This document shows positions 25,541 to 33,894 of a DNA stretch of 64,000 bases, one piece after another. Source of the DNA: Microcella pacifica (GTDB lineage: Bacteria > Actinomycetota > Actinomycetes > Actinomycetales > Microbacteriaceae); contig NZ_VIKT02000005.1 of NCBI RefSeq assembly GCF_009371975.2, positions 1 to 64,000 on the forward strand. The letters run 5' to 3'. A model generated the notes under the pieces. The model ran no database searches and was not told the DNA's origin. It saw only the letters and a list, made by a program, of their open reading frames with translations. The position numbers were made by a program, and so were the translations under genes. The number at the start of each line of letters is the position of its first letter. The first letter of the stretch is position 1.

Positions 25541-25643
25541 GCTCTGTTCACCCTTCGTTTCCCAATCGTGACGGGATTCACGAATGAGATTCACCTGATG
25601 GGCGGGTGTGAGGGGTAGTGCCCCGCGTTGGTAGCGTTGAGCC

Positions 25644-26618
25644 GTGGAATCCTCGTCGTCGGCCGCTCAGGGCTCGAGCTCGTCCCGCAAGCCCGTGAAG
25701 CAGGCGAAGCCCGCCACACGGCGCACGGGCAAGCCCGAGGTCACCGCGCCCGGCGCGAAGAAGCCCGCGGGGGTCGCGCCGGGTGCGAAGAAGGCGGCCC
25801 CCTCCACGGCGAAGGCTCCCCGGGCTGCGCGCAGCCCTCGCGCGAAGCCCGAGCCGCCACCCGTCGTCGTCGAAGTCACCTCCCTGCGCAAGACATACGG
25901 CTCCACGGTCGCCGTCGACGACATCGACCTCACGGTGCGTCGCGGCTCGATGTTCGGGGTCGTCGGGCCCAACGGCGCGGGCAAGACCACGACGCTGTCG
26001 ATGATCACGGGGCTCCTGCGGCCCGACTCCGGCACTGTGCTCGTCGCCGGTTCCGACGTCTGGCGCGACCCGATCGCCGCCAAGAGGGTCACCGGGGTCC
26101 TGCCCGACCGCATGCGACTCTTCGACCGGCTCACGGGCGCGCAGCTGCTGTACTACTGCGGCATGCTGCACGGTCTCGACCGTTCGACAGCGTCATCCCG
26201 CACGGAGGATCTCGGCGTTGCTCTCGGCATCGAGGGCTCGCTCAACCGACCGGTGCGCGACTACTCCATCGGCATGGTCAAGAAGATCTCGCTCGCCGCG
26301 GCGATGATCCACTCTCCGCGCGTCCTCGTGCTCGACGAGCCCTTCGAGTCGGTCGACCCCGTGTCGACCTCGCAGGCTATCGATCTGCTGCAGCGCTATA
26401 CAGCCAGCGGGGGCACGGTGCTGCTGTCGAGCCACAACATGGCCCTCGTCGAGCGGGTGTGCGACAGCGTCGCCGTCATCGTCGATGGCTCCGTGCTCGC
26501 CGTCGGCACTCTCGACGAGGTGCGCGGTAAGCAGTCGCTCGAAGAGCGCTTCGTCGAGCTCGCCGGGGGTCGCGTCGCGGTGGAGGGTCTCGAGTGGTTG
26601 ACCACATTCTCCGACTGA
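25644..26618 (+). CDS. ABC transporter ATP-binding protein with a histone-like N-terminal tail
   Basis: The 324-residue protein begins with about 75 residues rich in Lys, Ala, Pro and Ser (KPVKQAKPATRRTGKP, GAKKPAG, GAKKAAP) that resemble histone H1 tails. A standard ATPase follows with GPNGAGKTTT, the signature YSIGMVKKISLAAAM and VLDEPFESVDP. The tail is not part of the usual family length (about 230-250) and could bind nucleic acid, membrane or protein partners. GTG 25644 has TAGCGT 6 bases upstream. It overlaps the permease gene by 25 bases. Confidence 0.87.
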   Translation: MESSSSAAQGSSSSRKPVKQAKPATRRTGKPEVTAPGAKKPAGVAPGAKKAAPSTAKAPRAARSPRAKPEPPPVVVEVTSLRKTYGSTVAVDDIDLTVRRGSMFGVVGPNGAGKTTTLSMITGLLRPDSGTVLVAGSDVWRDPIAAKRVTGVLPDRMRLFDRLTGAQLLYYCGMLHGLDRSTASSRTEDLGVALGIEGSLNRPVRDYSIGMVKKISLAAAMIHSPRVLVLDEPFESVDPVSTSQAIDLLQRYTASGGTVLLSSHNMALVERVCDSVAVIVDGSVLAVGTLDEVRGKQSLEERFVELAGGRVAVEGLEWLTTFSD

Positions 26619-28147
26619 AGCTCGCACTGCTCGGCTCGGCCTTCCGGGGCGCTGCGAGCGCCGTGCGCGCTCTACTCGTGCTCGTCCTGGCGGGAGGCGT
26701 CGGCGCGGCCCTCATCCTGCTCGCGCGTGAGGTGCAGGTCGATCGCGCAGACCACCGCGCGGCGCTCATCATCGTCGCCTCGGCGATCGCGCTGGGCATC
26801 GTCGTGGCGCCGTTGAGCGCGGGGCTGGGCTCCGCACTGGAGCCGCGACGCTTCGCGGCGTTCCCCGTGCCGCGCGGGCAGCTCGCGCTCGGCCTCATGC
26901 TCGCCGGCGTCATCGGCATACCCGGCGCCCTCGCGGTCACTCTCGGCATCGCGTTCGAGATCGCCTGGGCCGACACCGACAAGGCGGGCCTCGCGATTCT
27001 CGCCGGGGTGATCGGCGCGATCGTCCTCGTCATGGTCTCCCAGTACCTGGTCGCGGTGACCGCGCAGCTCGCCGTCTCGAGCGCGGCTGTGCGCATGATC
27101 ACGGCGGCGGCGCGACTCACGATCGCCCTCGCCCTCGGGGCCGCCGCGATGGCCGTCCTTCTCGTGCAGAGCGGCGACGACACCGAGGGTCTCATCGAGG
27201 TCGCCAGCGTGGTCGCGGCCACACCCCTGGGCTTCCTGTGGGCCGCACCAGGCGGTGTCGACGCCGAGATCGCATGGCGACTGTTCGGGGGTGCTGTCGC
27301 GGTCGCCGCCCTGGTCGCCGCCTGGCCGTGGGTCGTGAGCCGCATCGTGGAGGCGCCGCAGCGCATCCGGTCGGCACCCGCGATCCGCGGGCTCGGCTGG
27401 TTCGATCTCGTCCCCGCGACCGCGTCCGCCGCCATCGCCGCGCGCAGCCTGCTCTACTGGACGCGCGACGCGCGCTACCGCGCGGTCATCATCGCCTTGC
27501 CCGTCGCCCCCGCGCTCATGATGGTCGCGCTCGCCCTCGCGGGGGCTCCTGTGCCCCTGCTGTGGCTCATCCCCGTGCCGGTGTTCGCCCTCTTCCTCGG
27601 CTGGTTCAGCCACAACGACGTCGCCTACGACCACTCGGCGATGTGGATGCACGTGGCCGCACCTCTTCGCGGGTTCTCCGACCGCTGGGGGCGCGTGGTG
27701 CCGCCGCTCCTCATCGGCACGCCGCTCATCCTGCTCGCCTCGCCGCTCGCGGCGCTGTGGTCGGAGGTGCCCGACGTGTATCCCGCCGTCGTCGGCACTG
27801 GTCTCGGCCTGCTGCTCACGGGGCTCGGAGTGTCGAGCGTCTCCTCCGCGCTGACTCCCTACCCGGCCGCGCGTCCCGGCGCGGGCCCGTGGGATCAACC
27901 ACCGCTTATCGGCGCCGCCGCGGGATGGGTCCAGTCGTTCACCCTGCTCGCGATCCTCGCGTTCATGTCGCCCTCCCTCACCCTCGCCGTCATGGGCCTG
28001 CTCGACGAGGACCCCGAGATGCTCGAACTGGCAGGGTGGGCCGGTGGGGCCACGGGGTTCGGGATGCTCGTGCTGGGCATCCTCATCGGGGGCTTCGTCT
28101 TCCGCCGCCGCGCACCGGAGCTCCTCGGCCTCCTCATGCGCACCTGA
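26594..28147 (+). CDS. ABC transporter permease, large multi-spanning membrane protein
   Basis: The 517-residue protein has about 12 hydrophobic segments, starting after VDHILRLKLALLGSAF. It has no conserved catalytic motif, but its 25-base overlap with the ATPase gene and the length fit ABC-2-like exporters of actinobacteria made of a single long permease. GTG 26594 is inside the ATPase gene, so translation is coupled. The exported substrate is unknown. Confidence 0.82.
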   Translation: MVDHILRLKLALLGSAFRGAASAVRALLVLVLAGGVGAALILLAREVQVDRADHRAALIIVASAIALGIVVAPLSAGLGSALEPRRFAAFPVPRGQLALGLMLAGVIGIPGALAVTLGIAFEIAWADTDKAGLAILAGVIGAIVLVMVSQYLVAVTAQLAVSSAAVRMITAAARLTIALALGAAAMAVLLVQSGDDTEGLIEVASVVAATPLGFLWAAPGGVDAEIAWRLFGGAVAVAALVAAWPWVVSRIVEAPQRIRSAPAIRGLGWFDLVPATASAAIAARSLLYWTRDARYRAVIIALPVAPALMMVALALAGAPVPLLWLIPVPVFALFLGWFSHNDVAYDHSAMWMHVAAPLRGFSDRWGRVVPPLLIGTPLILLASPLAALWSEVPDVYPAVVGTGLGLLLTGLGVSSVSSALTPYPAARPGAGPWDQPPLIGAAAGWVQSFTLLAILAFMSPSLTLAVMGLLDEDPEMLELAGWAGGATGFGMLVLGILIGGFVFRRRAPELLGLLMRT

Positions 28148-28181
28148 GCGCAGCCCGCCCCGCCGTCGTAGACTGACCCTC

Positions 28182-28451
28182 ATGGCGACACTCGACGAGC
28201 CCGGCCAGGGTGGCGGCACCGACGTTCTCGACCGCGAGCTCGAGAAGCTGCTGGAGGACCGGCAGCTCGACGACGGCGACCACGAGCGGTTCTCGCACTA
28301 CGTGCCGAAGGACAAGATTCTCGAATCGGCGCTCACCGGCAAGCCCGTGCGCGCGCTGTGCGGCAAGAAGTGGACTCCCGGGCGCGACCCCGAGAAGTTC
28401 CCGATCTGCCCCGACTGCAAGAAGATCTACGAGACGCTTCGCGACAAGTAG
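28182..28451 (+). CDS. DUF3039 protein, small zinc-ribbon-like
   Basis: The 89-residue protein matches the actinobacterial DUF3039 family: an acidic N terminus, DHERFSHYVPKDKILESALTGKPVRALCGKKW, then FPICPDCKKIYETL. One Cys plus the CPDC pair, with nearby His, could bind zinc. Function is unknown, though the family is nearly universal in actinobacteria. TAGACT (28169-28174) is 7 bases before ATG 28182 and no ribosome site is seen, so the mRNA is probably leaderless. Confidence 0.9.
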   Translation: MATLDEPGQGGGTDVLDRELEKLLEDRQLDDGDHERFSHYVPKDKILESALTGKPVRALCGKKWTPGRDPEKFPICPDCKKIYETLRDK

Positions 28452-28487
28452 CCCGCCCCGCCCGCACCGCCCCGCGGTGCGGTGCAG

Positions 28488-28557
28488 TGCGCCAGATCTG
28501 GCGCGAAAGGGCGCTCCTCCTCCACACTCGGCCCCATTTGCGGCGAATCTGACGTGA
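28488..28557. repeat. Dispersed intergenic palindromic repeat, copy B
   Basis: The left arm (28488-28515) has the full GCGCCAGATCTGGCGC core followed by GAAAGGGCGCT. The right arm (about 28530-28557, CCCCATTTGCGGCGAATCTG) is a diverged reverse complement and shares GGCGAATCTG with copy A. It lies after DUF3039 and before the nuclease-fold gene. Confidence 0.75.
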
Positions 28558-28605
28558 ATGCGCGCGGGTCGTGCGCGAGCATCCCTGTCCTGCACCCTCT
28601 CGTGC

Positions 28606-29580
28606 ATGACCCGACCCGCACGGCCCCTTCCCGATCACCTCCGCGACGAGACGATGTCCACGGCAGAGGCGCTTGCCCGCGGTGTGGCCGCCGATCGGCT
28701 GCGCCGCGCCGATGTTGTTCACCCCTTCCACGGTGTCGTCATGACGGGAGGTCGACCTCGGTCGATCGCCGACCGCGCGTGGGCCTTCGCTCAGGTGATG
28801 CCCGCCAGCGGGTGGTTCTCGCACACGACCTCTGCCCGGCTTCTGGGGCTTCCTCTTCCTCGATCCCACGAGAAGGGGCCGCTGCACGTCACGGTCAATC
28901 GGGGCACACGCGCTCCGCGAGGAGCGGGCGTTGTCGGTCATCAGCGCGAGTTGCCGCCGCCCTCGTGGTCGACTCTCCTCGTGCCCACGAGCACTCGCGA
29001 GCTCGTTCCGCTTCGAGTCGCGACCCCCGGCGCGGCGGCACTCACGACCGCCTCATTGCTCTCGCTTCCCGACCTTGTCGCCCTCCTTGACGCTCTGCGG
29101 CTGGTCGACGACTCCACGGCCCTTCGAGACATCGACCGGATGCTCGACCACAGTGCCCGCCGCGCAGGCGCCGCGGCATTGCGTCGGGCCCTCGCACTGT
29201 CGGAGCCCGGTGTGCGGTCGAGAGCCGAGACGCATCTACGGTTGACGCTCGCCGCCGCTGGATTGCCGCGCGCCCACGTCGCCCCCGCCGTCGCGACGCC
29301 ACTCGGCGAGCTGCACCCGGATCTCGCCTGGCCGGAGTTCCGTGTGCTCGTGGAGTACGAGGGCGACCACCATCGAACGGATGCACGCCAGTTCGCCTCC
29401 GATCTTGCGCGGTTCGACGCGTTCGCCGACGCGGGCTGGTATCCCGTGCGTGCGACGAGGGACGACGTGTATTCGAGTTCACATCGGGTGGTCTCGACGG
29501 TGGCACGTCGGTTGCGAGGTGCCGGCTGGCCATCGAGAAGGCCAGTGCGTCACCTCCCCACCCCGATCGCCACGCCGTAG
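28606..29580 (+). CDS. DUF559-like endonuclease-fold protein with AbiEi-like N terminus
   Basis: The 324-residue protein has an N-terminal part like type IV antitoxin AbiEi proteins (TAEALARGVAADRLRRADVVHPFHGV, then SHTTSARLLGLPLP) and a C-terminal DUF559/Vsr-like domain. RSRAETHLR, HPDLAWPEFRVLVEYEGDHH and YPVRATRDDV give the E...D...ExE pattern of PD-(D/E)XK nucleases. Such proteins are common in Microbacteriaceae and their function is unsettled. ATG 28606 is the likely start, and ATG 28654 is an alternative. Copies of the dispersed palindromic repeat lie on both sides (28488 and 29611-29676). Confidence 0.78.
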   Translation: MTRPARPLPDHLRDETMSTAEALARGVAADRLRRADVVHPFHGVVMTGGRPRSIADRAWAFAQVMPASGWFSHTTSARLLGLPLPRSHEKGPLHVTVNRGTRAPRGAGVVGHQRELPPPSWSTLLVPTSTRELVPLRVATPGAAALTTASLLSLPDLVALLDALRLVDDSTALRDIDRMLDHSARRAGAAALRRALALSEPGVRSRAETHLRLTLAAAGLPRAHVAPAVATPLGELHPDLAWPEFRVLVEYEGDHHRTDARQFASDLARFDAFADAGWYPVRATRDDVYSSSHRVVSTVARRLRGAGWPSRRPVRHLPTPIATP

Positions 29581-29610
29581 CTCGCAAGGCGTCCCACGAC
29601 GACGCGAACC

Positions 29611-29676
29611 ATCCCAGATTTGTCCCAAACTGGGTCCCGCCGTGTGCTCAAGCGCCCATGTGCGCCAGATCTGGCA
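29611..29676. repeat. Dispersed intergenic palindromic repeat, copy C (half-preserved)
   Basis: The right arm is clear at 29649-29676 (AAGCGCCCAT, then GCGCCAGATCTGGC). The left arm is eroded to CCCAGATTTGTCCC near 29613. It lies between the nuclease-fold gene and ftsY, just before the ftsY -10 box. Confidence 0.6.
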
Positions 29677-29711
29677 CCGCTAAGGGCCTGCGGGGAGCCC
29701 GCATGCCCCGG

Positions 29712-29717
29712 TAGCCT
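29712..29717 (+). promoter_or_regulatory. -10 box of ftsY (TAGCCT), leaderless type
   Basis: TAGCCT ends 6 bases before ATG 29724. No ribosome site lies between, so transcription probably starts at or next to the start codon. Confidence 0.6.
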
Positions 29718-29723
29718 GGGGGC

Positions 29724-30602
29724 ATGGCGGAGAGTGCGGGGGGCTGGCGGCTCGGGGGAGCGATGCGCGGTCTGTTTACGCGCCCGACGATCGACGAAGG
29801 CACGTGGGATGACCTCGAGACGGCGCTCATCGGCGCCGACTTCGGCCCCGACGTCACGGACGAGATCCTCGATCAGCTGCAGGAGCAGGTGAATCGGTTC
29901 CGCACGACCGACCCGGCCGACCTGAAGCGGATGCTGCGCGAGGCTCTCGAGGAGCGTCTCGCCGCCTTCGACCCGACTCTGACACTCAGCGATCGCCCCG
30001 CGGTCGTTCTGGTGGTCGGCGTCAACGGCGTTGGCAAGACGACGACGATCGGCAAGTTCGCCCAGTTCCTCACCAGCCGAGGTCGCAGTGTCGTCGTCGG
30101 TGCGGCCGACACCTTCCGCGCCGCGGCCGTCGACCAGCTCGCCACGTGGGCCGAGCGCGCGGGAGCCGACGTCGTGCGCCCCCAGCAGCAGGGCCAGGAC
30201 CCGGCGAGCGTCGCCTACCAGACGGTCGATCACGCCACCCGTACGGGCACCGACATCGCGATCATCGACACGGCGGGCAGGCTGCAGACCAAATCCGGCC
30301 TCATGGATGAACTGGCCAAAGTGCGCCGCGTGGTCGAGAAGCTCGGCCCCATCGCCGAGGTGCTCCTCGTGCTCGACGGCACGACCGGGCAGAACGGAGT
30401 CGCCCAGGCGGAGGCGTTCATCGAGCACGCGGGCGTCACCGGGCTCGTCGTGACGAAACTCGACGGCTCGGCCAAGGGCGGCTTCGTGCTGCGCGTGCAG
30501 CAGCAGACGGGCATCCCCATCAAGCTCATCGGCCAGGGAGAGGGCATCGGCGACCTCACGGGCTTCACGCCGCACGTCTTCGCGGCCAGCCTCGTCCCCT
30601 AA
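29724..30602 (+). CDS. ftsY: Signal recognition particle receptor FtsY
   Basis: The 292-residue GTPase has an N domain from about residue 15 (LFTRPTIDEGTWDDLETALIGADFG) and a G domain with GVNGVGKTTTIGKFA, DTFRAAAVDQL, DTAGRL and TKLDGSAKGG. It docks ribosome-SRP complexes at the membrane through the paralogous Ffh, encoded nearby at 31309. It is short: the acidic A domain of most FtsY proteins is missing, so it resembles an NG+1 form that binds membrane through an N-terminal helix. Its 3' side carries the best copy of the palindromic repeat. Confidence 0.95.
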   Translation: MAESAGGWRLGGAMRGLFTRPTIDEGTWDDLETALIGADFGPDVTDEILDQLQEQVNRFRTTDPADLKRMLREALEERLAAFDPTLTLSDRPAVVLVVGVNGVGKTTTIGKFAQFLTSRGRSVVVGAADTFRAAAVDQLATWAERAGADVVRPQQQGQDPASVAYQTVDHATRTGTDIAIIDTAGRLQTKSGLMDELAKVRRVVEKLGPIAEVLLVLDGTTGQNGVAQAEAFIEHAGVTGLVVTKLDGSAKGGFVLRVQQQTGIPIKLIGQGEGIGDLTGFTPHVFAASLVP

Positions 30603-30613
30603 GCCCGCGCCTC

Positions 30614-30687
30614 TTTGCGCCAGATCTGGCGCGAAAGGGCGCTCACGTCCAGACTCAAGCGCCCATTCGTGCCAGATCTGGCGCAAA
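30614..30687. repeat. Dispersed intergenic palindromic repeat, copy D (complete)
   Basis: Thirty-base arms at 30614-30643 and 30658-30687 are reverse complements with 28 of 30 positions matching, around a 14-base loop. Each arm itself contains a palindrome with the CAGATCTG core. The unit lies between the convergent ftsY and carbonic-anhydrase-like genes and could act as a two-way terminator. Confidence 0.85.
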
Positions 30688-30698
30688 ACGGGCGCGGC

Positions 30699-31217
30699 TT
30701 ACTCGGCGTCGCGGGCGGCGGCGTGCTCGGTGCCGAGCATCCGGTACGTGTCGGCGTTGGCGCGGATCGCCGCCACCTCGTCGTCCGTCAGCTCGCGACG
30801 AACCTTGCCGGGCACGCCGGCGACGAGTGAGCGAGGCGGCACGATCGTGCCCTCGAGCACGACGGTGCCGGCGGCGACGAGCGACTCGCGGCCGATGACG
30901 GCGCCGTTGAGCACGGTCGCGCTCATCCCGATGAGACAGTCGTCCTCGATCGTGCACCCGTGCAGCATCGCTGCGTGACCCACGCTCACGCCGCGACCGA
31001 CGATCGTGGGCTTGCCGGGATCGCCGTGCACCGACACGTTGTCCTGCAGGTTGGAGCCCTCGCCGAGCTCGATGCGGTCGCGGTCGGCGCGCAGCACGGC
31101 GCCGTACATGATGACGGCGTGCCCGTGCACGTGCACATCGCCGATGAGGGTCGCGTTGTCGGCGATGAAAGCGGTGGGGGCCACCTCGGGCGTGTGGCCG
31201 AAGATCGTGCGGCGCAT
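30699..31217 (-). CDS. Gamma-carbonic anhydrase-like hexapeptide-repeat protein
   Basis: The 172-residue left-handed beta-helix protein has repeated hexapeptides (LIGDVHVHGHAVIMYGAVLRAD, then ATVLNGAVIGRESLVAAGTVV). The three metal-binding histidines appear to be those in SVHGDPGK, VGHAAMLHG. It matches the YrdA/PaaY/CaiE branch, proteins with zinc-site geometry but often unproven carbonic anhydrase activity. The start at 31217 has GAGGAG upstream. It is divergent from ffh and convergent with ftsY. Confidence 0.88.
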   Translation of the reverse strand: MRRTIFGHTPEVAPTAFIADNATLIGDVHVHGHAVIMYGAVLRADRDRIELGEGSNLQDNVSVHGDPGKPTIVGRGVSVGHAAMLHGCTIEDDCLIGMSATVLNGAVIGRESLVAAGTVVLEGTIVPPRSLVAGVPGKVRRELTDDEVAAIRANADTYRMLGTEHAAARDAE

Positions 31218-31293
31218 GGGTGCTCCTCGACTGCTCGGCGGCCGATGCCGGGTTCGGCCCGACCGCACCCCAGTCAAGCAGAGTCGTCGCACC

Positions 31294-31299
31294 TACAAT
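31294..31299 (+). promoter_or_regulatory. -10 box of ffh (TACAAT)
   Basis: TACAAT lies 9 bases before ATG 31309. The short distance implies a leaderless or nearly leaderless mRNA. Confidence 0.55.
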
Positions 31300-31308
31300 G
31301 GGGGCACC

Positions 31309-32901
31309 ATGGCAACTTTCGGCACGCTCTCCGACCGGCTCACCTCGACCTTCAGCGCTTTGCGCACGAAGGGCAAGCTCAGCCCGGCCGACGTCGACGG
31401 CACTGTGCGCGAGATCCGTCGAGCTCTGCTCGATGCCGATGTCGCTCTCCCGGTCGTCAAGGACTTCACCGCCGCGGTGCGCGAGCGCGCTCTCGGCGAC
31501 GAGGTCAACAAGGCGCTCAACCCCGCGCAGCAGGTCGTGCAGATCGTCAATGACGAGCTCGTCGGCATCCTCGGCGGCGAGCAGCGCCGCCTGCAGTTCG
31601 CGAAGACCCCGCCGACGGTGATCATGCTCGCGGGCCTCCAGGGTGCGGGCAAGACGACGCTCGCGGGCAAGCTCGCCAAGTGGCTCAAGGCCGACGGCCA
31701 CACGCCGATCCTCGTCGCGGCCGACCTGCAGCGCCCGAACGCCGTGCAGCAGCTGCAGGTCGTGGGCGAGCAGGCTGGTGTCGCGGTCTACGCCCCCGAG
31801 CCCGGCAACGGGGTCGGCGACCCCGTGAAGGTCGCCAAGAACGCGATCAAGCACGCTCGAGACAAGCAGCACGACGTCGTCATCGTCGACACGGCCGGCC
31901 GCCTCGGCGTCGACGCCGAGCTCATGAAGCAGGCCGCGAACATCCGCAAGGCTGTCGACCCCGACGAGGTGCTGTTCGTCATCGACGCCATGATCGGTCA
32001 GGACGCGGTGAGCACCGCGAAGGCCTTCCAGGAGGGCGTCGACTTCACGGGCGTCGTGCTGTCGAAGCTGGATGGCGACGCGCGCGGCGGCGCCGCGCTG
32101 AGCGTCGCGAGCATCACGGGCCGCCCGATCATGTTCGCCTCGACCGGCGAGGGTCTCGACGACTTCGAGCCGTTCCACCCGGATCGCATGGCGAGCCGCA
32201 TCCTCGACCTCGGTGACATCCTCACGCTCATCGAGCAGGCGCAGAAGTCGTTCGACGAGGAAGACGCGAAGCGCACGGCCGAGAAGTTCGCGACCGACAG
32301 CTTCACGCTCGAGGACTTCCTCGCCCAGATGCAGCAGCTCAAGTCGATGGGGTCCCTGAAGGGCATGCTCGGCATGCTGCCCGGGGCGCGCGGCATGAAG
32401 GACCAGCTCGAGAACTTCGACGAGGGCGAGCTCACGCGCACGGAGGCGATCATCCAGTCGATGACGCCCAAGGAGCGCCAGCTGCCCAAGCTGCTCAACG
32501 GTTCGCGCCGCCTGCGCATCGCCCGCGGTTCGGGCACGACGGTCACCGAGGTCAATGCGCTCGTGAACCGGTTCGAGCAGGCCGCGAAGATGATGAAGAC
32601 CATGGCGAAGGGCGGCATGCCGCAGATGCCCGGCATGGGCCCCATGCCCGGCATGGGCGGCGGCGGGGGAGCGGCGACGGCCCGCAAGGCTGCGGCCAAG
32701 AAGAAGGGCAAGGGCAAGTCGCGCTCGGGCAACCCGGCGAAGCGCGCCGCCGAGGAGGCCGCTCGCGCGCAGGGACTGGGCTCCGGCGCTGGTGCGGGCG
32801 CATCCGGCAGCAGTTTCGGCCTTGGCGGCGGAGCGCCGGCCGGCGACAAGCAGCCCACCGCGGAAGAGCTCGAGGCCCTGCAGAAGTTCCTCGGTCGCTG
32901 A
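31309..32901 (+). CDS. ffh: Signal recognition particle protein Ffh (SRP54)
   Basis: The 530-residue GTPase has an N domain, a G domain with LQGAGKTTLAGKLA, DLQRPNAVQQL, DTAGRL and SKLDGDARGG, and a methionine-rich M domain from about residue 300 (QMQQLKSMGSLKGMLGMLPG, MTPKERQ, LVNRFEQAAKMMKTM) that binds signal sequences and SRP RNA. The C-terminal 75 residues are a Gly/Met/Lys/Ala-rich extension. Together with FtsY (29724) it directs membrane proteins to the translocon. No SRP RNA gene was recognised in the window. Confidence 0.97.
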   Translation: MATFGTLSDRLTSTFSALRTKGKLSPADVDGTVREIRRALLDADVALPVVKDFTAAVRERALGDEVNKALNPAQQVVQIVNDELVGILGGEQRRLQFAKTPPTVIMLAGLQGAGKTTLAGKLAKWLKADGHTPILVAADLQRPNAVQQLQVVGEQAGVAVYAPEPGNGVGDPVKVAKNAIKHARDKQHDVVIVDTAGRLGVDAELMKQAANIRKAVDPDEVLFVIDAMIGQDAVSTAKAFQEGVDFTGVVLSKLDGDARGGAALSVASITGRPIMFASTGEGLDDFEPFHPDRMASRILDLGDILTLIEQAQKSFDEEDAKRTAEKFATDSFTLEDFLAQMQQLKSMGSLKGMLGMLPGARGMKDQLENFDEGELTRTEAIIQSMTPKERQLPKLLNGSRRLRIARGSGTTVTEVNALVNRFEQAAKMMKTMAKGGMPQMPGMGPMPGMGGGGGAATARKAAAKKKGKGKSRSGNPAKRAAEEAARAQGLGSGAGAGASGSSFGLGGGAPAGDKQPTAEELEALQKFLGR

Positions 32902-32935
32902 GAGCGGCCCGCGCGACAGTCGTAGGCTGGAGGGA

Positions 32936-33724
32936 ATGACGACTCGACCCGTGCGCCTCGGCGTGCAGCTCGCCCCGCAGCACGCGCCCTACGAACTGAT
33001 CCGCGACACGGCGACCGAGCTCGAAGAGCTCGGCGTCGACATCCTCTTCAACTGGGACCACTTCTTCCCGCTCAGCGGCGAGCGCGACGGCCTGCACTTC
33101 GAGTCGTGGACGATGCTCGCGGCCCTCGCCGAGCAGACCCACCGCGTCGAGCTCGGCGCGCTCGTCAACTGCAACAGCTACCGCAACCCGAGCCTGCAGG
33201 CCGACATGGCGCGCACGATCGACCACATCAGCGCGAAGGGCGGGGAGGGGCGCTTCCTCTTCGGCACTGGCTCGGGCTGGTTCGAGCGCGACTACGTCGA
33301 GTACGGCTACGAGTTCGGCACGGTGGGGGAGCGACTGGATGCTCTCGCGCGAGATCTGCCGATCATCCGGTCGCGCTGGCAGGCCCTGAACCCGCGGCCG
33401 ACGCGCGAGATCCCCATCCTCATCGGCGGGGGTGGCGAGAAGAAGACGCTGCGCCTCGTCGCCGAGCACGCCGACATCTGGCACTCCTTCAGCGACGTGC
33501 CGACCCTCGAGCGCAAGCTCGGCATCCTCGCCGAGCACGGGCGCGCGGTCGGCCGCGACACGAGCGAGATCGAGACCTCGGTCGAGCTGCGCAACCGCAC
33601 GACGGCCGAGGCCGATGAGCTGCTTGCGGCAGGCGCGACGCTCTTCACACTCGGCATCACGGGGCCGAGTTACGACCTCGCCATGGTGCGCGAGTGGCTC
33701 GCCTGGCGGGACGACCAGCGCTGA
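32936..33724 (+). CDS. LLM-class (luciferase-like) F420-dependent oxidoreductase
   Basis: The 262-residue TIM-barrel protein has the luciferase-like pattern: LGVQLAPQHAPY, FNWDHFFPL, ALVNCNSYRNPSLQADMARTID, GTGSGWFERDYVEYGYEF and PILIGGGGEKKTLRL. The GxGSGWFxxEY-like motif and actinobacterial host favour F420 over FMN as cofactor. The substrate is unknown. TAGGCT (32923-32928) is 7 bases before ATG 32936, the leaderless pattern. It sits between ffh and the rpsP operon. Confidence 0.87.
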   Translation: MTTRPVRLGVQLAPQHAPYELIRDTATELEELGVDILFNWDHFFPLSGERDGLHFESWTMLAALAEQTHRVELGALVNCNSYRNPSLQADMARTIDHISAKGGEGRFLFGTGSGWFERDYVEYGYEFGTVGERLDALARDLPIIRSRWQALNPRPTREIPILIGGGGEKKTLRLVAEHADIWHSFSDVPTLERKLGILAEHGRAVGRDTSEIETSVELRNRTTAEADELLAAGATLFTLGITGPSYDLAMVREWLAWRDDQR

Positions 33725-33761
33725 GCATCCCGTCGCGGTCACAGAGCCCGCGAAAATCTGC

Positions 33762-33767
33762 CAGAAT
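33762..33767 (+). promoter_or_regulatory. Possible -10 box of the rpsP operon (CAGAAT)
   Basis: CAGAAT stands 127 bases before the rpsP start and leaves a long untranslated leader. The -35 region is not distinct. Assigned only because a ribosomal-protein operon begins here and this is the best -10-like hexamer. Confidence 0.35.
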
Positions 33768-33894
33768 AGGCGGTCGAGTGCTCGCGCGCCCGACCCTCTA
33801 ATCAGGCGCTGCGAGAAACCATCACGAGCTTCCGCGCCGAGTGTGCCCCACGCAACCGGCTGCGGCTCACTTCCTTCACACATTTCGGAGAAAC

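Noticed and set aside
28606-29580. A full AbiE toxin-antitoxin pair
   Set aside because: Only an AbiEi-like N terminus is present, fused to a nuclease-like domain; no AbiEii toxin gene is adjacent.
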